Shown here: positions 34,512 through 42,879 of the stretch, one piece after another
How positions within the stretch are numbered: position 1 is the stretch's first letter
Layout of the letters: every line of letters starts with the position of its first letter
Assembly: GCA_041393015.1 (NCBI GenBank)
Contig: JAWKKV010000010.1
Span: forward strand, 1-64,000
From: JAGQYH01 sp041393015
Lineage (GTDB): Bacteria; Bacteroidota; Bacteroidia; Chitinophagales; JADIYW01
Direction of reading: 5' to 3'
Length of the DNA stretch: 64,000 bases
Position numbers and translations under genes: made by a program
Notes under the pieces: generated by a model
The model's input: the letters and a program-made list of their open reading frames with translations, nothing else
The model's database searches: none
Told to the model about the DNA's origin: nothing

Positions 34512-34859
34512 TTATAGTTGATCTCTTTTACTTTTGGGTAAACCTTTTACCACTAAGTCATAAGAATGGTTAATTAAATCAAAAATTGATTGATCAGATA
34601 ACTCTCCACTGACCTGAACCGTATTCCAATGCTTTTTGTTCATGTGAAAACCCGGCTTTACACAGTCGTAAGTTTCCCGAAGCTCAATGGCCCTCAAAGG
34701 TTCGCACTTCAAGTTTATGGTAAGTTCCTGTGCATCTAATGACGTTAGTAAAAATATTTTTCCTAATACTTTAAAAACTAAGGTGGACTCATCAAAAGGA
34801 AATCCTTCACTAACACCTTTTTTTGTTAAACAGTATTCCCTAATATCTTCTATATTCAT
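34512..34859 (-). CDS. MmcQ/YjbR family protein
   Basis: The 115-residue protein matches MmcQ/YjbR: the start NIEDIREYCLTKKGVSEGFPFDESTLVFKV, the middle LTINLKCEPLRAIELRETY and the ending with the KHWNTVQVSGELSDQSIFDLINHSYDLVV helix. The fold is of the CyaY-like type, and a DNA-binding role has been proposed but not proven. It is the first gene of a possible four-gene minus-strand unit with ferritin and two kinases, and is divergent from aceK with 36 bases between the starts, a very short shared promoter region. Confidence 0.92.
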   Translation of the reverse strand: MNIEDIREYCLTKKGVSEGFPFDESTLVFKVLGKIFLLTSLDAQELTINLKCEPLRAIELRETYDCVKPGFHMNKKHWNTVQVSGELSDQSIFDLINHSYDLVVKGLPKSKRDQL

Positions 34860-34895
34860 GTTTTAGTTACAATTTTTATCATAAATGTACTACAG

Positions 34896-36617
34896 ATGAA
34901 TGAAACCTTAGTAGAGGAAGTAAGTCAAAAGATTTACAAAAACTATAAATACTTAATTTCCAAATACCTTGAAATTACTAAGCGAGGTAAAACACATTTT
35001 GAGAATTGCACCTTTAAAGAATTATTTAAAGATGCTCAAGAGCGATACAATTTATATGCTATTGTAGTGGCTAATACACTCAATGAAATAAAAGACATTT
35101 TAAAAGAAAACAGAAATGATGTTGAGTTTTGGAAACTATTCAGAACTAGATATTCTAAGCTAATTTCTAATAGACAAGATATTTATATTGCAGAAACCTT
35201 TTTTAACTCTATTACTAGAAAGGTTTTTAATACGGTTGGCTTTAATCCTGAAATTGAATACGTTGATTTCAGCGATTATGGAGACGTAGCTTATAGAGAA
35301 CCTAGGGTTTATGAAACCATTGAAACTGGTCATTTTACAAAAGAAGTTATTAAAGAAATTCTCCTCTACTACAAATGGAGTATTCCGTTTGAAGATATTG
35401 ACAGAGATGCCCAAAGAATTTTTGATACGATGGCACCTTTGATTGTTTTTCAAAGAGGTGTGTTAGAAATGCATAAAATAGAATTTCTAAAAATGGCATT
35501 TTATAGAAACCGAGGGGCCTTTATTATTGGTAGAATTAAGCATAAACGATGGACAATGCCTTTTGTATTTCCTTTGCTAAACGACAAAGAAAAAGGGCTT
35601 TATGTAGATACTGCCATCTGCAATCCGAATAATGTAAGTATAGTATTTAGTTTTACGAGAGCCTCATTTTTTGCGCACACTACCAAACCAGTGGAGTTAA
35701 TTGATTTTTTAATTGACCTTATGCCGCACAAAAGTTTGGGAGAATTATACGATTCAATCGGTTATTACAGACATGGTAAAACAATTCTTTATAGAGATCT
35801 CTATCGATACGTGAATAGCAACATTGATAAATTTATTATTGCTCCCGGTATTAGAGGTATGGTAATGAGCGTTTTTACTATGCGTAACTACAACTTTGTT
35901 TTTAAAATAATAAAAGACAAATTCGACAATCCTAAGACGGTAACACGAGAACAGGTGATACAAAAATATAGAGATGTGGAGTTGAATGATCGTGTGGGAA
36001 GATTAGTTTACGCTCACAAGTTTGAACATTTGGCTTTTCAGAAAGAATATTTCACACAAGAGTTATTAGATCATTTAGCCGAAGTAGCCAAACAAACTGT
36101 TACTATTACAGAGGATAAAGTAATTATAGATCATGTTTACTTAGAGAGAAGAATTCAACCTTTGAATTTATATTTAGAAAGTGCTACCAAAGCAGAGGCC
36201 TGTGCTGCGATGATAGATTATGGCAATGCCATTAAAGATATGGCAAAAGCCAATTTCTTTCCAGGTGATTTACTGTTAAAGAATTTTGGTGTAACAAGAC
36301 ATGGTAGAGTAATTTTTTATGATTATGATGAAATTCAAAAAATCACAGAAGTTAAGTTTAGAAGAATTCCACCGCCTCGTAATGATTACGATGAATTTGC
36401 AGCTACTCCGCAATTCTCTATTGGGATGAATGATATCTTTCCAGAAGAATTTAAGAACTTCATGGTTCCTAAAGGCGCCATAGGTGATGTGTTTATGGAA
36501 GTTCATGGCGACTTATTTGACGCTAAATACTGGCGAAGTATTCAAATTGATATTGAAAGAGACGAAATGCTAGAGTTTTTTGCTTACGATGAGAAGAAAA
36601 GATTTCAAAAAGATTAG
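34896..36617 (+). CDS. aceK: isocitrate dehydrogenase kinase/phosphatase
   Basis: The 573-residue protein has the AceK layout: an N-terminal regulatory domain and a C-terminal kinase-like domain. Family stretches include LLLYYKWSIPFEDIDRDAQR-like text (as EILLYYKWSIPFEDIDRDAQ), KHKRWTMPFVFPLLND, KFEHLAFQKEYFTQELL, YGNAIKDMAKANFFPGDLLL and the metal-binding FYDYDEI. AceK controls the split between the Krebs cycle and glyoxylate shunt by phosphorylating and dephosphorylating isocitrate dehydrogenase. No aceA, aceB or icd gene is in this window. The enzyme is best known from Proteobacteria, so its presence in this Bacteroidota background is notable, though I recall it in other members of the phylum. 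Confidence 0.95.
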   Translation: MNETLVEEVSQKIYKNYKYLISKYLEITKRGKTHFENCTFKELFKDAQERYNLYAIVVANTLNEIKDILKENRNDVEFWKLFRTRYSKLISNRQDIYIAETFFNSITRKVFNTVGFNPEIEYVDFSDYGDVAYREPRVYETIETGHFTKEVIKEILLYYKWSIPFEDIDRDAQRIFDTMAPLIVFQRGVLEMHKIEFLKMAFYRNRGAFIIGRIKHKRWTMPFVFPLLNDKEKGLYVDTAICNPNNVSIVFSFTRASFFAHTTKPVELIDFLIDLMPHKSLGELYDSIGYYRHGKTILYRDLYRYVNSNIDKFIIAPGIRGMVMSVFTMRNYNFVFKIIKDKFDNPKTVTREQVIQKYRDVELNDRVGRLVYAHKFEHLAFQKEYFTQELLDHLAEVAKQTVTITEDKVIIDHVYLERRIQPLNLYLESATKAEACAAMIDYGNAIKDMAKANFFPGDLLLKNFGVTRHGRVIFYDYDEIQKITEVKFRRIPPPRNDYDEFAATPQFSIGMNDIFPEEFKNFMVPKGAIGDVFMEVHGDLFDAKYWRSIQIDIERDEMLEFFAYDEKKRFQKD

Positions 36618-36664
36618 ATATCATCCTTAGCATTCAGTTAATATCCGCTTTCTATTAAAAATCA

Positions 36665-36672
36665 TTATCTTT
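36665..36672 (+). promoter_or_regulatory. Bacteroidota-type -7 box for rpsP
   Basis: TATCTTTG fits TAnnTTTG and is followed about 75 bases later by the rpsP ATG. A TTTG -33 box is not clear at the ideal distance. The leader between them holds no recognised structure. Confidence 0.5.
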
Positions 36673-36746
36673 GCAGCCGATTTTGATAAACCCTATATCT
36701 TATTGATTAAGATAGTAGGCATTAAACCAAAAAAACATTTTTTAAA

Positions 36747-37379
36747 ATGGCAACTAAAATTAGATTACAAAGACACGGTAGAAAAGGTAAACCTTTCTAC
36801 AAAATTGTTATAGCAGATGCTAGAGCAAAAAGAGACGGTAAATTTATTGAAAGAATAGGTTCATACGATCCTACAACAGTACCGGCAACAATTGAATTAG
36901 ATGTTAACTCTGCATTGAGCTGGGTTTTAAAAGGAGCACAACCAACTGACACGGTAAACGCTATCTTAAAATTCAAAGGCGTAATGTACAAAAAACACCT
37001 TTTAAGAGGAGTTGACAAAGGCGCTTTAACTGAAGAGCAAGCAGAAGAAAAATTCCAAGCTTGGTTAGCTGATAAAGAAGCTAAAATTGTAGACAGACAA
37101 GATCAACAGTCTAAGAAAATCAAAGCTAAAATCGATGCATCTGTTCAAGCTGGAAAAGAAAAAGCAGAAGCTAAGTTAAAAGCAATGAATGAGCCTGTGG
37201 TTGAAGAAGTAGAAACTCCAGAAGAAGTTGAAGCTCCTGTAGCTGAGGCAACTGAAGAAGCTTCAGAAGTATTAGGTGATGCAGTTGCTGAAGCAGAAGT
37301 TACTGCAGAAGACGCACAAGAAGCGGTTGCAGAGGCTGAAGAAAAAGCTGAAGACACAACAGAAGAAGAAAAAGCTTAG
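36747..37379 (+). CDS. rpsP: 30S ribosomal protein S16 with long acidic tail
   Basis: The first 80 or so residues are classical S16: TKIRLQRHGRKGKPFYKIVIADARAKRDG-type start, ERIGSYDP and GAQPTDTV. S16 binds 16S rRNA early in 30S assembly. The product is 210 residues, more than twice the usual 80-90. The extension is a helical Lys/Glu segment (residues about 100-150) and then an Ala/Glu/Val-rich acidic tail (EEVEAPVAEATEEASEV and similar repeats to the end). Extended S16 is common in Bacteroidota as far as I recall. The gene stands alone, with a promoter-like box upstream and a perfect terminator just after the stop. The rimM-trmD partners usual in other phyla are absent here. Confidence 0.95.
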   Translation: MATKIRLQRHGRKGKPFYKIVIADARAKRDGKFIERIGSYDPTTVPATIELDVNSALSWVLKGAQPTDTVNAILKFKGVMYKKHLLRGVDKGALTEEQAEEKFQAWLADKEAKIVDRQDQQSKKIKAKIDASVQAGKEKAEAKLKAMNEPVVEEVETPEEVEAPVAEATEEASEVLGDAVAEAEVTAEDAQEAVAEAEEKAEDTTEEEKA

Positions 37380-37400
37380 TATTTAAGTTTTTCAAAATAT

Positions 37401-37428
37401 AAAGCCGCTATCGTATGATAGCGGCTTT
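37401..37428 (+). terminator. rho-independent terminator of rpsP
   Basis: AAAGCCGCTATC pairs perfectly with GATAGCGGCTTT around a GTAT loop, and a run of T follows. It lies 22 bases after the rpsP stop. Confidence 0.93.
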
Positions 37429-37527
37429 TTTATTTTCAACTTTTTTAGGTAGTCTTTTATAGGGATAGTTTGGTAATTCATTTGAATTATATTTATATTG
37501 CATACTTAAACGTAATAACCCTATATT

Positions 37528-37854
37528 ATGCAACATGTTAAAATCTTTGATGGCAGCGAAAATGCTATCAAAACAAATAAAAAAATAAATCCACTAAATT
37601 GGTTTAAAAAGAGATTTAACTTCCTAAACGAAATCCATACCTATAACCTCTGGAATATGAAATCAATTCTTCTTTTAGTCTGCAGTATTATATTGTTTCA
37701 AGTTTTAGTAAGCTTGGTCATATATCCTATTTTAAGTGTCTTGATATTTAATTACAATGCATTAATCACTGTATTTATTTTAAGTCATATCATGCTCATT
37801 CCTTTGTATATCAAATTCGGATTCTCATTTATTGAATTGGCTTACAATAGATAA
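37528..37854 (+). CDS. small membrane protein of unknown function
   Basis: The 108-residue product has a polar basic N-terminus (NKKINPLNWFKKRFNF) and two membrane segments (MKSILLLVCSIILFQVLVSLVIYP and ALITVFILSHIMLIPLYIKF, given in parts). No signal peptidase site is evident, so it should sit in the inner membrane with both ends on one side. No family is recognised. It stands alone after the rpsP terminator, 74 bases before the next gene. The hydrophobic pattern and clean ATG favour a real gene. Confidence 0.6.
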   Translation: MQHVKIFDGSENAIKTNKKINPLNWFKKRFNFLNEIHTYNLWNMKSILLLVCSIILFQVLVSLVIYPILSVLIFNYNALITVFILSHIMLIPLYIKFGFSFIELAYNR

Positions 37855-37928
37855 ATTGACTCTTTAAATACTTTTCCATTTATTCTATTAGTTTCATTAT
37901 TTTCACATGCTAACCAAAGAAGTGAATC

Positions 37929-38381
37929 GTGAATGCAGCTCAAATACATCTACTATTTAATCATTGGCCTTTAATATTGATTTTTGTAGGCTTTTTCGTG
38001 TTATTAATTGGCGAACGAAATAGTAATATGAGTTACAAAAAGTTAGGTCTAATCCTTTTAATATTAGCTGCATTATTCGCCATTCCAACTCAATTTTCAG
38101 GAGAAGGTGCTGAACACATATTAACTGAACAAAATTTGGCAGAACACGATAGAATTGAAAAGCATGAATCACTTGGATTTTGGTCAGCAATATTGGCTTA
38201 TGGAATTGGAGTTTTAGCTTTCATTAGCTTAATAATGATTCACAACCTTCACTCGTTTTTTACCAACCTTAGAAGATTAACTTTAATATTAGCCGCCGGA
38301 TCAATTGTTTTAATAGCGATTGCAGCCCACACCGGTGGCGAGATAAGACATACAGAAATAAGACTCACTCCTTCAGAATAA
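37929..38381 (+). CDS. four-helix membrane protein with conserved His, DUF2231-like
   Basis: The 150-residue product starts with GTG and has four membrane segments. It opens with HLLFNHWPLILIFVGFF and ends with AAHTGGEIRH, a pair of His-containing motifs at opposite ends that recall DUF2231-like or haem-binding four-helix membrane proteins. Soluble His/Glu-rich residues lie in the loop EHILTEQNLAEHDRIEKHE. It may bind metal or haem, but this is inference. Its stop is 3 bases from the start of the NRDE gene, so the two form an operon. Confidence 0.7.
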   Translation: MNAAQIHLLFNHWPLILIFVGFFVLLIGERNSNMSYKKLGLILLILAALFAIPTQFSGEGAEHILTEQNLAEHDRIEKHESLGFWSAILAYGIGVLAFISLIMIHNLHSFFTNLRRLTLILAAGSIVLIAIAAHTGGEIRHTEIRLTPSE

Positions 38382-38384
38382 GCT

Positions 38385-39137
38385 ATGTGTTTAATTCTTG
38401 TTGCGTATAAGATGCATCCTACTTCTAACTTAATTGTTTTAGCGAACAGAGATGAATTCTATGAGCGCCCAACCAAAAATGCTGAATGGTGGAATGAATC
38501 TCCAAATATATTTGCAGGGAAAGATTTAAAGGCAGGAGGAACTTGGCTAGGGGTTAATGAATATGGAAAATTTGGAGCACTTACCAATTATCGAGATCCT
38601 TCCAAATTTAATCCTCAAGCAGCTTCTAGAGGCAGTTTAATCACTAAGTATTTAAAAAGTGAGCGATCTATACCAAATTTTATTGATCAATATGTTGGCA
38701 ACACTTCCATTTACAATGATTACAGCTTGTTTCTTTACGATGGAAACAACCTTGGTTATTTTTCAAGTATGGAAGAAAAACTAATTAATCTTACTCCCGG
38801 CATTTATGGACTAAGTAATGCGTTGTTAGATTCTAATTGGCCAAAAGTGAATAGAGGAAAGAAAGCTCTTGAAGAATTTGTAAAGACTGACGAACTCTCT
38901 TATGAAAAGGCTTTTGAAATATTATCTGATAAAACACCTGCTAATGATGTAGACCTTCCGTCTACCGGTGTTGGGTTAGAAAAAGAAAGATTGCTCTCCC
39001 CTATGCATATCTCTTATCCTGGCTATGGAACACGATCTTCCAATGTGCTATTTTTCAATACGGATGATTCGATTCACTTTTATGAAAGAGATCACTTAAC
39101 TGGAAATAAAATAGAAGAAAAATTTACGATCGAATAA
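38385..39137 (+). CDS. NRDE (TANGO2) family protein
   Basis: The 250-residue protein begins MCLILVAYKMHPTSNLIVLANRDEFYERPT, where NRDE names the family and Cys2 is the putative N-terminal nucleophile of an Ntn-hydrolase fold. Further landmarks are GGTWLGVNEYGKFGALTNYRD, SRGSLI and YGLSNALLDSNWPKV. Its eukaryotic relative TANGO2 has been linked to haem or lipid handling, but the bacterial role is unclear. It is operonic with the preceding His-rich membrane protein (3-base gap) and converges on corA with 3 bases between the stops. Confidence 0.92.
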   Translation: MCLILVAYKMHPTSNLIVLANRDEFYERPTKNAEWWNESPNIFAGKDLKAGGTWLGVNEYGKFGALTNYRDPSKFNPQAASRGSLITKYLKSERSIPNFIDQYVGNTSIYNDYSLFLYDGNNLGYFSSMEEKLINLTPGIYGLSNALLDSNWPKVNRGKKALEEFVKTDELSYEKAFEILSDKTPANDVDLPSTGVGLEKERLLSPMHISYPGYGTRSSNVLFFNTDDSIHFYERDHLTGNKIEEKFTIE

Positions 39138-39140
39138 TTC

Positions 39141-40094
39141 CTAAAACCATTTCTTACGCATAAATATCCAAGCAATAAGAATACTCAAAAATAGTGAAAT
39201 GCCTACTACAATTGGGAATGCCATGTGTGTTTCTGTTAATGGCAGTTTAACATTCATACCATAAAAACTAGCTACTAAGGTCGGTACCATCAATACAATC
39301 GTCACCGAAGTCAGCCTTCTCATTACATTGTTCAAGTTGTTTGAAATGATAGAGGCAAAAACATCCATTGTTCCATTTAAAATATTGGTATAAACGTTGG
39401 CCATTTCTAATGCCTGACTATTATCAATAACAATATCATTTACAAGGTCTTCAGCGTCTGGATCATTCTTGATATTTAGAAAATCAGTCCGCTGCATTTT
39501 CATCATCACCAATTCGTTGGCTCTAAGGTCGGTTACAAAATAAACTAGTGATTTCTGTATATCCAGCAACTTATTCAATTCTTCATTTCTACTAGAATTG
39601 TATAATTCCTTTTCAATTTCAGCTATCCGTCTATTAATCTCCTTCAAATAATGGGTAAAATAAGCAACATTTCGCTCCAATATTTTAAGTACAAAACGTT
39701 CTCTATCGCTAGAATTAAGGTCTTTCACCACTGTTCTTTCAAACCATTCCATTAATGGGTTGGGATACGAACTGATTGTGATAATCTTGTCTACCATTAA
39801 AATAATACCTACCGGAATACAGATATATAAAGAATCACTATCAATATCATTATCTTCTGTATTGTGAATTGGGGTATTGATTACAATCAACTTTACATCC
39901 TCATCTCTTTCATACCTCGATTTCTCATTGATATCAATAGAGTCCATTAAAAAGTCGTCAGGAATATCCAATTCCTCACTTAAGCCCTGTAAGTTCTCCT
40001 TATTGAACGGTCGACTTATATTGATCCAGCAATCTGGTTCAGGATGAGCCAACTCAATAACAGGTGCATTTATCTTTTTATATATTTTAATCAT
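39141..40094 (-). CDS. corA: CorA-family Mg2+/Co2+ transporter
   Basis: The 317-residue protein has a large cytoplasmic alpha/beta domain and two C-terminal membrane helices. The signature YGMN lies in VASFYGMNVKLPL between them. The second helix ends in MRKKWF. The family forms pentamers for magnesium or related divalent cation entry, gated by cytoplasmic metal. A long helix (RYFTHYLKEINRRIAEIEKEL region) precedes the membrane part. It is 20 bases downstream of dapF on the same strand, so co-transcription is possible. Confidence 0.94.
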   Translation of the reverse strand: MIKIYKKINAPVIELAHPEPDCWINISRPFNKENLQGLSEELDIPDDFLMDSIDINEKSRYERDEDVKLIVINTPIHNTEDNDIDSDSLYICIPVGIILMVDKIITISSYPNPLMEWFERTVVKDLNSSDRERFVLKILERNVAYFTHYLKEINRRIAEIEKELYNSSRNEELNKLLDIQKSLVYFVTDLRANELVMMKMQRTDFLNIKNDPDAEDLVNDIVIDNSQALEMANVYTNILNGTMDVFASIISNNLNNVMRRLTSVTIVLMVPTLVASFYGMNVKLPLTETHMAFPIVVGISLFLSILIAWIFMRKKWF

Positions 40095-40114
40095 TATGGT
40101 AAATGATAGACTAA

Positions 40115-40894
40115 TTAACTGATTTCAATTGTGCCGGAGTAAACCATTTCTGCAGGTCCTTCGAGCCAAATATCTGAAAATCCCTCATCAATTTTTTTAA
40201 AATGAACATTTAACTGCCCTCCAGGCGTATTTATTATTATAGGACTTTCTGATTTTATGCCTTTATTCACTACAGAAAGCGCAACAGCAACTGTACCGGT
40301 TCCACAAGATAAAGTTTCGTCTTCCACTCCTCTCTCGTAGGTTCGCATGAAAATATCATCCTCAACACTTTCTACAAAGTTTACATTAATGCCATTGTCT
40401 CTATAAGTATCATTATATCGAACAGCTCTTGCTAAATCAACAACATCTAACTTATCTATATCATCAATATGCTTAACGTAATGTGGTGATCCTGTATCCA
40501 TAACCAATGCATCACCATCATTGCTGATTTGACAAACATCATTCATTTTTAACTTCACAATTCCCTTATCATTGATGGTAAACTCATGTAACCCATCAAT
40601 CGCCTCAAATGTGCCTGCTGATTCAACTATATCCAAGTATTGAGCAAAATGACTAATACATCTCCCCCCATTACCACACATACTGCTTCCTTTACCGTCA
40701 GCATTATAGTAAACCATCTTAAAATCAGTATCAGAACCTTTTTCTAAAAGCATAAGTCCATCAGCACCAATGCCCATTTTTCTATCGCATAACTTTGCAA
40801 TTTGAGTTTGACTCAATACTAATCCCATAGAACGATTATCTATCATAACAAAATCGTTTCCTGTACCTTGGTATTTATAAAAGTTAATCTTCAC
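40115..40894 (-). CDS. dapF: diaminopimelate epimerase
   Basis: The 259-residue enzyme interconverts LL- and meso-diaminopimelate for lysine and peptidoglycan synthesis. The two catalytic Cys lie in SSMCGNGGRC and ETLSCGTGTVA. Other landmarks are FYKYQGTGNDFVMIDNR and GADGLMLLE. The start is a GTG at 40894 (GTG AAG ATT AAC), giving the standard N-terminus. It is followed by corA after 20 bases and preceded by a small membrane protein gene (36-base gap) on the same strand. The partner dapB gene lies at the other end of the window. Confidence 0.96.
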   Translation of the reverse strand: MKINFYKYQGTGNDFVMIDNRSMGLVLSQTQIAKLCDRKMGIGADGLMLLEKGSDTDFKMVYYNADGKGSSMCGNGGRCISHFAQYLDIVESAGTFEAIDGLHEFTINDKGIVKLKMNDVCQISNDGDALVMDTGSPHYVKHIDDIDKLDVVDLARAVRYNDTYRDNGINVNFVESVEDDIFMRTYERGVEDETLSCGTGTVAVALSVVNKGIKSESPIIINTPGGQLNVHFKKIDEGFSDIWLEGPAEMVYSGTIEIS

Positions 40895-40930
40895 AACGTT
40901 CTTATTGATTATATTTAATTCAATTACTGA

Positions 40931-41140
40931 CTAATTTTCATTTTGAGGTGCCACTTTTACAGTGTCATTGGTTTCATGTCCGTAATCCAAGCTGTTATCT
41001 GCTTTATTGGGTCCAACAAAAATCATAAACAATCCACCAACCACAATAATTCCTAATGATATCCATGACCATCTCCATCCCCAGATGTTTTCACTCATCG
41101 GCTTTTCTATTCCAACATTGTTTTCTTTAGATTCATTCAT
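40931..41140 (-). CDS. 69-residue single-pass membrane protein
   Basis: The product has an Asn/Glu-rich N-terminus, one membrane segment (WRWSWISLGIIVVGGLFMIF) and a short polar tail (KADNSLDYGHETNDTVKV). No signal cleavage site is visible, so it is probably an anchored inner membrane protein. No family is recognised. It lies 36 bases upstream of dapF on the same strand and is divergent from the Deg protease gene. Confidence 0.65.
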   Translation of the reverse strand: MNESKENNVGIEKPMSENIWGWRWSWISLGIIVVGGLFMIFVGPNKADNSLDYGHETNDTVKVAPQNEN

Positions 41141-41223
41141 ATTGCTTAACCAATTTTAACGAGAAAACTACAATTATTACAGCATATTAGAGCGTTTTAG
41201 GCACGTAATTTGAACTCGGGTAT

Positions 41224-41237
41224 AAACATATATGTTT
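41224..41237. promoter_or_regulatory. 14-base perfect palindrome upstream of the Deg protease gene
   Basis: AAACATATATGTTT is a perfect palindrome in the 142-base divergent region between the small membrane protein gene and the Deg protease gene, 46 bases before the latter. It could be an operator, but AT-rich palindromes also arise by chance. Confidence 0.35.
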
Positions 41238-41282
41238 TACTCTAGAATATGCAACCATTCATAAAAAATTGAAAAAACGATT

Positions 41283-42749
41283 ATGAAAAATTTATTGAAA
41301 CTCTTTTTAGTAGGAATTTTTAGTGCAGTAATTAGTGTAGCCGCTTTTAATAAATTTGGCAAAACCACTAATGAAACAAAGGTAATAGTTAAAGAAACAA
41401 GTCCCTCCAGTTTAACCAAATTAGACAAAACAGTTGCTAATTTAACAGCTGATGGATTCGTGACAGCAGCACATATTGCAACACCTGCAGTGGTACATAT
41501 CCAAACAACAACTAAAGCCAAAGCCACTAAACAAAATATCAATCCGTTTTGGGAATTTTTTGGTGATCAATACGATAGCGGACCTCAATTGGCAAGTGGT
41601 TCAGGAGTAATTATAACGGCTGATGGATATATCGCTACTAACAACCACGTAGTGGAAGATGCTGACGAAATAACGGTTACACTCAATGATAAACGAGAAT
41701 ACAAAGCAGTTTTAATTGGAACAGACCCCAATACTGATTTAGCGGTTATAAAAATCAATGATAAATCATTAGAGCATTTATCATTTGCGAATTCAGATGA
41801 AGTTCAAGTGGGTGAATGGGTTTTAGCTGTTGGAAATCCATTTAATCTGGCTTCTACAGTAACTGCAGGAATTGTAAGTGCCAAAGGTAGAAACATCAAT
41901 ATATTAAGAGAAAAGGCTGGAAATGTGGCGATTGAATCTTTCATTCAAACGGACGCAGCGGTTAATCCAGGCAATAGTGGTGGTGCTTTGGTAGATCTAA
42001 ACGGTAATTTAGTCGGTATCAATACAGCTATTGCAACACCAACAGGAACATTTGCGGGTTATTCTTTTGCTGTTCCATCTAACTTAGTAAAGAAAGTGGT
42101 TAATGATATGATTGACTACGGCGTAGTTCAAAGAGGTTATATGGGTGTTTCAATTACTAGTTTAACGGCAGAACAAGCCGAAGAATTTGGAATCGACGAT
42201 ATTCAAGGGGTATTGGTTTCTGAAATAGTGGAAGGAAGTGGTGCAGATGATGCAGGGATTTTGCCGGGCGATGTGATTACAAAAATAAATGGTATTACAG
42301 TAAAAAGTAGTCCTGAATTACAAGAATTGGTGGGCACTTACAGTCCTGGTGATAAGATAAACGTAGAGTTTGTAAGAAAAAACAAAACAGAAAATAAGGA
42401 TGTCACTTTAAAATCAAGAGATAATGGCACGAGTTTAATCACTAAAAAATCGAACGCTAATGCGAGCAAAGTTGATCTTTTGGGCGCTGTATTTGAAGAG
42501 TTAACACCAGAAGAAGCTCGTAATTTAAAAATTAGAGGAGGCGTTAAAGTCAAAAAAATTAAAGATGGCATTTTAGAAGAATCTACTCAAATGAAGGCAG
42601 GATTTGTGATTACTAAAGTCAACAACCGACCGGTATATTCCATCAGTGAGTTAGAAGAAGTATTAAATGGTTACACTGGTGACGGCGTTTTAGTAGAAGG
42701 AAAATATCCGGGCATAAGTGGCACAAAATACTATGCCTTCGGAATGTAA
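41283..42749 (+). CDS. degP: Do/DegP-like periplasmic serine protease
   Basis: The 488-residue protein has an N-terminal signal or anchor (LLKLFLVGIFSAVISVAAF), a trypsin-like S1C protease domain and two PDZ domains. The catalytic triad is His122 (IATNNHVVEDADE), Asp152 (NTDLAVIKI) and Ser232 (NPGNSGGALVDL). PDZ1 starts near residue 285 (VQRGYMGVSI) and PDZ2 near residue 395 (LLGAVFEELTPEEARN). It should degrade or refold misfolded proteins in the periplasm, often as part of an envelope stress response. A strong terminator follows the stop. A 14-base palindrome lies upstream. Confidence 0.94.
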   Translation: MKNLLKLFLVGIFSAVISVAAFNKFGKTTNETKVIVKETSPSSLTKLDKTVANLTADGFVTAAHIATPAVVHIQTTTKAKATKQNINPFWEFFGDQYDSGPQLASGSGVIITADGYIATNNHVVEDADEITVTLNDKREYKAVLIGTDPNTDLAVIKINDKSLEHLSFANSDEVQVGEWVLAVGNPFNLASTVTAGIVSAKGRNINILREKAGNVAIESFIQTDAAVNPGNSGGALVDLNGNLVGINTAIATPTGTFAGYSFAVPSNLVKKVVNDMIDYGVVQRGYMGVSITSLTAEQAEEFGIDDIQGVLVSEIVEGSGADDAGILPGDVITKINGITVKSSPELQELVGTYSPGDKINVEFVRKNKTENKDVTLKSRDNGTSLITKKSNANASKVDLLGAVFEELTPEEARNLKIRGGVKVKKIKDGILEESTQMKAGFVITKVNNRPVYSISELEEVLNGYTGDGVLVEGKYPGISGTKYYAFGM

Positions 42750-42780
42750 ACGTTTGGTTGTATATGTGTGGTTAGTGACA

Positions 42781-42814
42781 AAGGAAGCGTCTTAATACAA
42801 AAAGACGCTTCCTT
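42781..42814 (+). terminator. rho-independent terminator of the Deg protease gene
   Basis: AAGGAAGCGTCTT pairs perfectly with AAGACGCTTCCTT around an eight-base loop, followed by ATTTTA. It lies 31 bases after the degP stop. Confidence 0.88.
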
Positions 42815-42879
42815 ATTTTAGATTATAACCGATATAAATTTAATTTTTAATTCTAATATTGTCTTAGAAATCTAATTAC

